64,000 nucleotides of DNA, from positions 14,341,601-14,405,600 of the forward strand of contig CM055102.1 of assembly GCA_029204225.1 (NCBI GenBank), in the 5' to 3' direction. The position numbers were made by a program, and so were the translations under genes. Numbering within the stretch: position 1 is the stretch's first letter; the number at the start of each line of letters is the position of its first letter. The stretch comes from Diphasiastrum complanatum. Taxonomy: Eukaryota; Streptophyta; Lycopodiopsida; Lycopodiales; Lycopodiaceae. Shown one piece after another: positions 57,673-64,000 of this stretch. Under the pieces are notes generated by a model. That model was given only the letters and a program-made list of their open reading frames with translations. It did not search any database and was not told the DNA's origin.

Positions 57673-58511
57673 TGTCAATTTTCAGAGAAAAAGGACAAAT
57701 ATTGATTGTACTATCAATCATTAAGAGTTATTGATTGCTTAATCCAAAGATCTATCAAGTTCTAGATGTTAGATCTTGATCTAGATGCTTTACACTATGA
57801 TTTAAGCAAGAGCAATGGATCAAATGATCAAACACATGGATGGGTGGCCTCACACATGTGGAGGACAGTATCTGTACGGCCTATTTACAGAGAGTAAAGT
57901 ACATTAACTTACAAATGCATTTTATTCATCAAAACTCAAGACAAATGTGGAAATCTCAACAAAACTAGAATTTGCCAATGTCACATCAACTTGTTATTGA
58001 TTTGGTTGATCTCTTTATAGATCAAGTACACCCACGAGTTGTGTACTGTCCAGTAGGCCTTCACACTTGTGAAGAGTGCCTAGTCATCCAGATCCACCAA
58101 TGGGAGTCATATGTGCTCATTTCCCAAAGTTGACTATTCTCTTTGGCTAGAAAACAAAAAACTAGTCTTCCACATTTATAGGAATATTCTCTATAAAATA
58201 GGATCTAGTTGAATCTTCCTATCTTATCTTCTAGAAGCTTATCCACACGTGTGAATGGTATCTTGACATGTGTGAGTAATAACTCATTCACATGGAAGTC
58301 CAATCTATTCACAAAAAGTTTGACCAATTTGACCATTTTCAAGATTCTACTCAAAGGTTAATTTCACACTAGTGTAGGTCAAGCACTTAATAAAAATGAC
58401 TTATGTACATTCTTTCACACGTGGGAACAGACTCCACATGTGTGAGATCCTATCAAGCTCAAATAACTTGAGATCTACAAGATACAACAAGTTGGAAGTG
58501 ATATTTTAACA
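57673..58511 (-). repeat. Copia F 3' LTR (839 bp)
   Basis: Contains many short palindromes of the CACACGTGTG/CACATGTGTG type (for example near 57855, 58239, 58267, 58412 and 58438) and a TATA-like CTCTTTATAGATC near 58011. Dozens of substitutions and a roughly 18-bp indel separate it from the 5' LTR, so it is not recent. Confidence 0.88.
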
Positions 58512-58524
58512 CTCCTCCTCACTT

Positions 58525-59779
58525 CTAACTTGGCAAGTCTAATGTACACATATCTACAACTCCAAGAGCATTTCTTAACTTGAAAAATGAATCTTTAGCC
58601 AAAGGTTTGGTTAAGATATCAGCTACGCACTCGGATGAAGGCACCTGATGAAGTTGAACCTCCTTGGATTTCACCTTCTCCCTCACAAAGTGATGAGCTA
58701 TCTCAATATGCTTTGTTCTAGCATGGAAGATCGGATTGGTAGCAATTTGTTGAGAAGCTTGATTGTCACAATAGATGCAAGGGACCTCCTTGGATTTTAG
58801 CACTTGAAGCTCCACCAAAAGTCTTCTTAGCCATAGGAGTTCTTTGGTTGTTGAAGTCAATGCCTTGTACTCGGCCTCACAAGAGGAAAGAGAAATTGTA
58901 TCTTGCTTTTTGGAAAGCCAAGATATCACTCCTCCACAAAGAAAAGTGACAAATGCACTTATGGATTTTCTTTCCATCTTATCTCCTGCAAAATCTGAAT
59001 CCGAAAATGCTCTCAACAAGTTAGATCCTTGATAAAGAATGTCAAAAAATCTACTAGAAGAGACATATCTAAGCACTCTCTTGGCACTTTTCCAATGATG
59101 CATCAAGGGACCTTGCATATATTGACTTAACTTGCTTACACTATAACTCAAATCTGGTCTAGTGATTGTCAAATATTAGCTTCCTAAAGAGTGTGATGTC
59201 CTCAAAGGATGCTTCATCACAATCATTAGTAGCTTTACAAGTTTGCTCCATAGGGGTGTCAATCCCTTTACAATCTTTCATGCCAAACCTCTCAAGAATG
59301 GAAGTAGCATACTTTGATTGACTTATAAAAGTAAAATCACTACCTCTAGTAACTTCTATTCCAAGTATGAGCATAAGAAGTCCTAGATCTACCATCTTGA
59401 ATTCACTAGATAAGGAAACTTTAACATTTCTTATGCCTTCATCATCATTTCCTGTCAATATGATATCATCAACATAAAGTACTAAAATGATGATCTTTCC
59501 ATCATTACATTTGATGTACAAAGAAGGCTCATAAGAGCTAATCTTAAAGCCAAGAGAGTAGAGAAAATCATGCAACCTAGAGTACCAAGCTCTAGGTGTT
59601 TGCTTCAAGCCATATAGGCTCTTCCTTAAGTGGCAAACCTTGTCCTCCTCACCATCCTTGATGAAGCCCTCGGGTTGCAACTTGTATATTTCCTCCTTCA
59701 AGTAGCCATTCAAAAAAGCATTTGTCACATCCATTTGATAGAGATTCCACTTGAATAAAATAGCAATACAAATGATCAA
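58525..59779 (-). pseudogene. Copia F reverse transcriptase-RNase H
   Basis: From 59779: WNLYQMDVTNAFLNGYLKEE, GLKQTPRAWYSRL, the intact catalytic box LVLYVDDIILTG, then a frame change near 59165. RNase H follows: ITRPDLSYSVSKLSQYMQG, FSDSDFAGDKMERKSISAF, SSCEAEYKALTSTTKE, HARTKHIEIAHHFVREKV. The catalytic residues look intact; the frameshift between palm and RNase H is the main defect. Confidence 0.88.
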
Positions 59780-59817
59780 TCTAATGGTTACAAGTTTGCT
59801 ATAGGAGCAAATGTTTC

Positions 59818-60717
59818 TTAATCTATGCCTTTAGTTTGAAGAAACCCCTTAGCAACCAATCTAGCTTTGTACTTACTTATAGATCCATCTTGATTGTACT
59901 TTAATCTATAGATCCACTTACATGCAAGTGGCTTCTTCCCATATGGAAGGTGTCCAAGATTCCAAGTTTGATTATCTATCAAAGCATCAAACTCTACTTG
60001 CAGTGCATCTCTCCAAACTTGTGATCTACTTGCATCTTCATAACATGATGGCTCTTCAAGCATTGTGGTTAGAAAAGAGTAAGAGGTATAAGGAGATGTG
60101 TCTTCCCTTTACTTTCCTTTCTCAAAGTATGTGAGCCTTGAAGGCTTGGCCTTGCTCCTTGTGGATCTTCTAGATGAATTTGGAGACAACTTGTAACTTT
60201 CAGATTCATCAAACAAGACATCCTTGCTAGCTTTTACTTTCCTTGAAATAGGATCAAATATCCTATATCCTTTGCTATTTTCACTATAGCCTACAAATAT
60301 TCCTTTGAAGGAAGTTGCATCTTCTTTCCTTCTTGTTTCCAAAGGAATGTGGACATAACATATACATCCAAACACTTTAAAATCTTTTACATTGGGCTTA
60401 TTGCAAAACAAAGCTTGAAATGTTGAGATCCCACCAATAGCACTACTAGGAAGCCTATTACATAAGTAATCAGCACAAAATATGGCCTCCCCCCAAAAAG
60501 TGATGGGTAGAGATGCATCAAGTCTTAAAGACTTTGCACATTCACAAAGACTCCTATTTTTCCTCTCAGCCACCCCATTTTGTTGGGGGGTGTAAGGACA
60601 AGTGAGTTCTCTCTTAATGCCATTGATCTCACAAAAGTCTCTCATCTTGTTGGAGATATACTCTCCTCCATTATCACATCTTAGAACTTTAATGCAAGAA
60701 CTAAGTTGCTTTTCCAC
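59818..60717 (-). pseudogene. Copia F integrase C-terminal part and RT start
   Basis: 60717-60109 holds the second catalytic D and the E (VLRCDNGGEYISNKM; TPQQNGVAERKNRSLCECAK) and the C-terminal domain (KVFGCICYVHIP, FVGYSENSKGYRIFDP). A TAA near 60107 interrupts the linker in the same frame. 60063-59818 begins RT with YGKKPLACKWIYRLKYNQDG and KARLVAKGFLQTKGID, then shifts frame. Confidence 0.85.
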
Positions 60718-60731
60718 TAGAGACTTAAACT

Positions 60732-62351
60732 TTACAAAAGCTTCATATACAAGGCTTTTCTTAGGCCGTAATTCAATCCAAGTGTATCTAGTACAATCAC
60801 CAATAAAGTCACATACATTAAAGCTCCTCCATTACTTTCATGAGAAAAAGTATGTACATCCGAATGGATAAGATCTAACGGTGAGGTAGATCTTGTTAAA
60901 GATTTCTTGTAGGAAGTCTTGTGTGACTTTGCAAGGCCATATGCCTCACACACTTTGCCACACTTCTTGAAAGCTTTTGGTAGGCCGAGAGCTAGCTCCT
61001 TTGATTCAATATTAGGATGGCCCAATCTTTTGTGCCCAAGCTCCACTTGAGTCAGCTCCTCCCTAACCATATTCACACTTTCAATAGCCACATTAGCATC
61101 CAACTTGAAAAGCCTTCCTTGCTTAATGCCACTAGCTATGCACTTATTATTTTTTAAGATGGAACACACTCCATTCTTGAAATGTACATCTAGTCCATTG
61201 TCCATTAATTGACCAACACTAAGCAAGTTTCTTGTAATGGATGGAACATACAAAACATTATCAAGATCTATCCTTTTAGATGATCCTAAACATAATGGAA
61301 TAGATCCTATGCCATCTATCTTGCATTCTTGATCACTAGTTGTGTAGATTGATTTCTTAGAATCATTGCAAAAAAGTAGATAAGAGAAGTAATGCTTGTT
61401 GAATGACATGTGGGAACTATCCCCACTATCAATCCACCATGTCTCTTGGCTTGATGTTGGTGTAGGTGCTACCATCAAGGATGTGTTGAAGCCATTCTCT
61501 TCTTCCTCCCTTTGTGCAAGATTGCCTTGATCTTCATTCCCTTGTGCATTCTTCTTCTTATAGCATTCAGAAGCAAAGTGTCCTTTCTTCTCACAAAAGA
61601 AACACTTCAACTTTGCTTTGTCATTTTGCTTCCCTTTGGAGATAGATGCTCCATCCTTTGCCTCGGCCTCCTTGCCTTGGATCTTCTTGAAAGGATGAGA
61701 CTTATTCTTGTCTTTAGAAGTGAAGTTTGGTTTCTCATCACCATGTAGTGATAAGGACCCCATTCTTGTTTTGAGGTGTAGAATCCTACTCTCCTCGGCC
61801 ACAAGAACATTATGCAATTTTTCAATTGATGAAATTTGATCTTGAATAACAAAAGATTGAACTAGATTAGGGAACTCAGCTCCTAATCCATTCAAGATTA
61901 CTTGTACTAGTTCATTATCTTGGATCTTCTCTCCTATAGATCCCCATTCTTTGTTCAAGGATTTTATCCTTAGGACATACTCTTGTCCATTTTCTCCACT
62001 TCCCCTCATGCTTTGCAAGATCAAGTTTCTTAGCATAAGCACTCTTGAAGTGTTATTGGATTCATAAGTGTTCTTTAGTGAATCCCAAGCCTCTTTTGAT
62101 GTGGTACAAGAAGCCACCTCCTCCAAGAGGTCATTGCTTACATATAACTTCAAGCAATGTAGGGCTAATCTAACCCTCTTCTTGTATTTTAGTTGTTCTT
62201 GGGGAGCTTGAGGCTCTTCCTCAACTCCTAAGACGATATCAAAGAGATCATGAACCACTAGTAGTGATTCCATTCTTACTTTCCAAATGGAATAGTTTGT
62301 GGAAGTTAGTTTCTCACTAAATTCTAACATATATCCACCCATGGATGTCAT
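60732..62351 (-). pseudogene. Copia F gag, protease and integrase N-terminal part
   Basis: Start ATG 62351 (MTSMGGYMLEFSEKLTSTNYS). Gag (UBN2-type) has YSIWKVRMESLLVVHDLFDI, then KEAWDSLKNTYESNNTSRVL. The zinc knuckle is CFFCEKKGHFASEC near residue 249. Protease reads WWIDSGDSSHMSFN near 316, where the family usually has DSG(A/T). Pre-integrase: LGHKRLGHPNIESKEL; integrase Zn region CGKVCEAYGLAKSHK; first catalytic D in LDLIHSDVHT. It ends by frameshift at about 60830, before the middle of the core. Confidence 0.88.
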
Positions 62352-62932
62352 TTTGAATAAAAGCCTATGAGATACACAAAGTTCTCTTGATAAGGTGTGA
62401 TCTAAGATAAATTTCTAGCTTTCAAGAAGCTTATAATCTCGGCCCAATCAATCCTAGTTCAACTTGGATGATGATATAATAGATCAACTACAAATATCCT
62501 AGCAATTCACTCCACAAAGAAATTGATTCTAGTTCAAATCGGTTTGATATTCCACACACACTTAAGATCTGAACAAATCAGCCTTAAAGATCTGATCTAA
62601 TGCCTCAAAATGAATTACTTCAATGACTCAAATCACTATTTGATCATTAGCATTCAATAGATTGAACCTAGATCTAGACAATGCACTAAAAACCTTGAAT
62701 TTTGGAGTAGTATGCACTTTTTTGGATCAAAAACACTTATGGAAGTTAATTTGAAGGTTGTTGTATGGTTTCACACATGTGGACAGTACTTCAACAGCCC
62801 ACAAATAGATCTTGACCAAAAAAAATAATGCTACTTCTCTCTTTGAACTCACCCTCTCAATTAGAACTCAAAAACAGCAAATTGTCAATGATTTCTCAAG
62901 TACTATTAATCATTTAGATCACTCTTAGACTT

Positions 62933-62944
62933 GGCTCTGATACC
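62933..62944 (-). promoter_or_regulatory. Copia F primer-binding site
   Basis: GGTATCAGAGCC (minus strand) lies just inside the 5' LTR end TTGACA, with an A in place of the usual first T of the TGGTATCAGAGCC motif. Confidence 0.75.
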
Positions 62945-62945
62945 T

Positions 62946-63789
62946 TGTCAATTTTCAGAGAAAAAAGACAAATATTGATTGTACTATCAATCACTAAGAG
63001 TTATTGATTGCTTAATCCAAAGATCTATCAAGTTCTAGATGTTAGATCTTGATCTAGATGCTTGATTTAAGCAAGAGCAATGGATCAAATGATCAAACAC
63101 ATGGATGGGCGGCCTCACACCTGTGGAGGACAGTACCTGTACGGCCTGTTTACAGAGAGTAAAGTACATTGACTTGCAAATGCATTTCATTCATCAAAAC
63201 TCAAGACAAATGTGAAAATCTCAACAAAACTGGAATTTGCTAATGTCACATCAACTTGTTATTAATTTGGTTGATCTCTTTATAGATCAAGTACATCCAC
63301 GAGCTGTGTACTGTCCAGCAGACCTTCATACGTGTGAAGAGTGCCTAGTCATCCAGATCCACCAATGGGAGCCATATGTGCTCATTTCCCACAATTGACT
63401 ATTCTCTTTGGCTAGAAAACAAAAAGCTAGTCTTCCACATGTATAGGAATATTCCCTATAAGATAGGATCTAATGGAATCTTCCTATTTTATCTTCTAGA
63501 AGCTTATCCACACATGTGAATGGTATCTTGACATGTCTGAGTAATAACTCATTCACATGGAAGTCCAATCTATTTACAAAAAGTTTGACCAATTTGACCA
63601 TTTTCAAGATTCTACTCAAAGGTCAATTTCACACTAGTGTAGATCAAGCTAAAACCAATCTAACTTAATAAAAATGACTTATGTACATTCTTTCAAACGT
63701 GGGAACAGACTCCACACGTGTGAGATCCTATCAAGCTCAAATAACTTGAGATCTACAAGATACAACAAGTTGGGAGTGATATTTTAACA
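62946..63789 (-). repeat. Copia F 5' LTR (844 bp)
   Basis: Pairs with 57673-58511; ends at the second CAAAA copy. Confidence 0.88.
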
Positions 63790-64000
63790 CAAAAAAGACT
63801 TTCACCTCAATTAAAAGAGAAAATTGACACATTCATATTATATAATTGTGGACAAATGGAAAAGTGGATTTCAAGTTATGGAGAAGCCAAAAAGAAAAAA
63901 AACATAACATTGAAACGAAGAAGAAATATCAATTGAAGAAGAAGAAGGGCATTGGAGAATGACGAACCTTTGGAGCCTTTACCTTCAAAATGCTCTCGTG
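63790..64000 (+). pseudogene. CACTA tnp2 transposase, continuation of DUF4218 exon
   Basis: After the CAAAA duplication the transposase frame interrupted at 57672 resumes in phase: LSPQLKEKIDTFILYNCGQM and EKWISSYGEAKKKK, the end of the DUF4218 region. A stop follows at about 63932 and the element runs off the window. Confidence 0.7.

Larger units (their letters stand above)
57673..63789 (-). mobile_element. Copia F: full-length Ty1/copia in the CACTA transposase, disabled
   Basis: Flanked by CAAAA (57668-57672 and 63790-63794). LTRs of 839 and 844 bp; minus-strand termini TGTTAAAATATCACT...CTGAAAATTGACA. PBS-like GGTATCAGAGCC at 62944-62933; PPT near 58512-58525. Gag, protease, integrase, RT and RNase H are all present in copia order, broken by four or more frameshifts or stops. 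Confidence 0.92.
53386..64000 (+). mobile_element. CACTA (EnSpm) DNA transposon, left part, running off the window
   Basis: The left end is near 53386 (CACAACAACACCCGCCGCG), a diverged CACTA-type terminus followed by many GACGTCGCATTGCGATGTC-type direct and inverted subterminal repeats to about 53910. A CACTACTATGGG at 53523 is an alternative. Inside are a minus-strand gene (55085-54580) and, divergent from it, the tnp2 transposase (55453 onward), interrupted by copia F. The right terminus is not in the window. AT-rich 53920-54500 shows nothing more. Confidence 0.75.

Noticed and set aside
1-64000. CRISPR arrays, prokaryotic operons, anti-phage systems or biosynthetic clusters
   Set aside because: All repeats are accounted for by eukaryotic transposons, and no bacterial-type gene order or ribosome binding sites were seen.

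Overview
The window is nuclear DNA of a seed plant and is almost entirely transposable elements. It carries Ty1/copia and Ty3/gypsy chromovirus LTR retrotransposons with tRNA-Met-type primer sites, a BED/DUF659 hAT transposon, LINE fragments, a CACTA (EnSpm) transposon and a tRNA-derived SINE. I cannot name the species; long repeat-filled introns fit a large-genome plant. I found no rRNA, CRISPR, organelle insert or prokaryotic operon.

The one host gene I can support lies on the minus strand. Exons 1 and 2 (44751-44897 and 44453-44575) encode a plastid-transit-like N-terminus followed by a segment ending in FQHPLDKQ. A third exon lies 36 kb away at 8460-8517 and continues the same conserved block (residues NTTFLRAIPGLNEIGK). 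Both splice sites are good and the phases fit. This matches, from memory, the N-terminal part of plant chloroplast M48-family metallopeptidases (Arabidopsis At3g27110 type). Intron 2 is therefore about 35.9 kb, and about 81% of it is two nested retrotransposon stacks. Intron 3 fills the left 8.4 kb and runs off the window, so the catalytic exons are not seen.

Layout. 1-8459 (intron 3): a candidate exon of unknown identity, a dimeric SINE, and a decayed gypsy split by a hAT transposon (3018-6995, 8-bp target duplication) that itself contains a LINE fragment. 8518-44452 (intron 2): a hAT-like end; a deleted copia ('copia-1', 10066-19772) whose 5' LTR is split by gypsy G (12947-19403, TSD GAAAG); a copia relic with an inverted LTR pair (20526-21832); then a four-element nest. 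In that nest gypsy A (23528-42965, TSD GATAG) contains copia D (27852-30189, TSD AATGC) and gypsy C (30273-42849, TSD CCGGG), and C contains gypsy B (31092-37307, TSD ATCAG), a young sister of A on the opposite strand.

Upstream of the host gene, 45.2-52 kb holds a LINE 3' piece, a copia relic, a truncated gypsy related to C, and a decayed copia E. From about 53.4 kb to the right edge there is a CACTA transposon. Its tnp2 transposase gene is split by copia F (57673-63789, TSD CAAAA), and a second, oppositely oriented gene sits in its left part.

The sequence gives relative ages. A precedes C and D, C precedes B, copia-1 precedes G, the CACTA precedes F, and the decayed gypsy precedes the hAT. 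LTR divergence agrees: two visible mismatches in B, about ten or more in C. Several inactivating changes are in-frame TAG stops where the family has glutamine, as expected from deamination of methylated CAG sites. No new defence or metabolic system is visible. The points most worth checking are the giant intron, the AG...CT LTR termini of C and its relative, and the opposed genes of the CACTA element.
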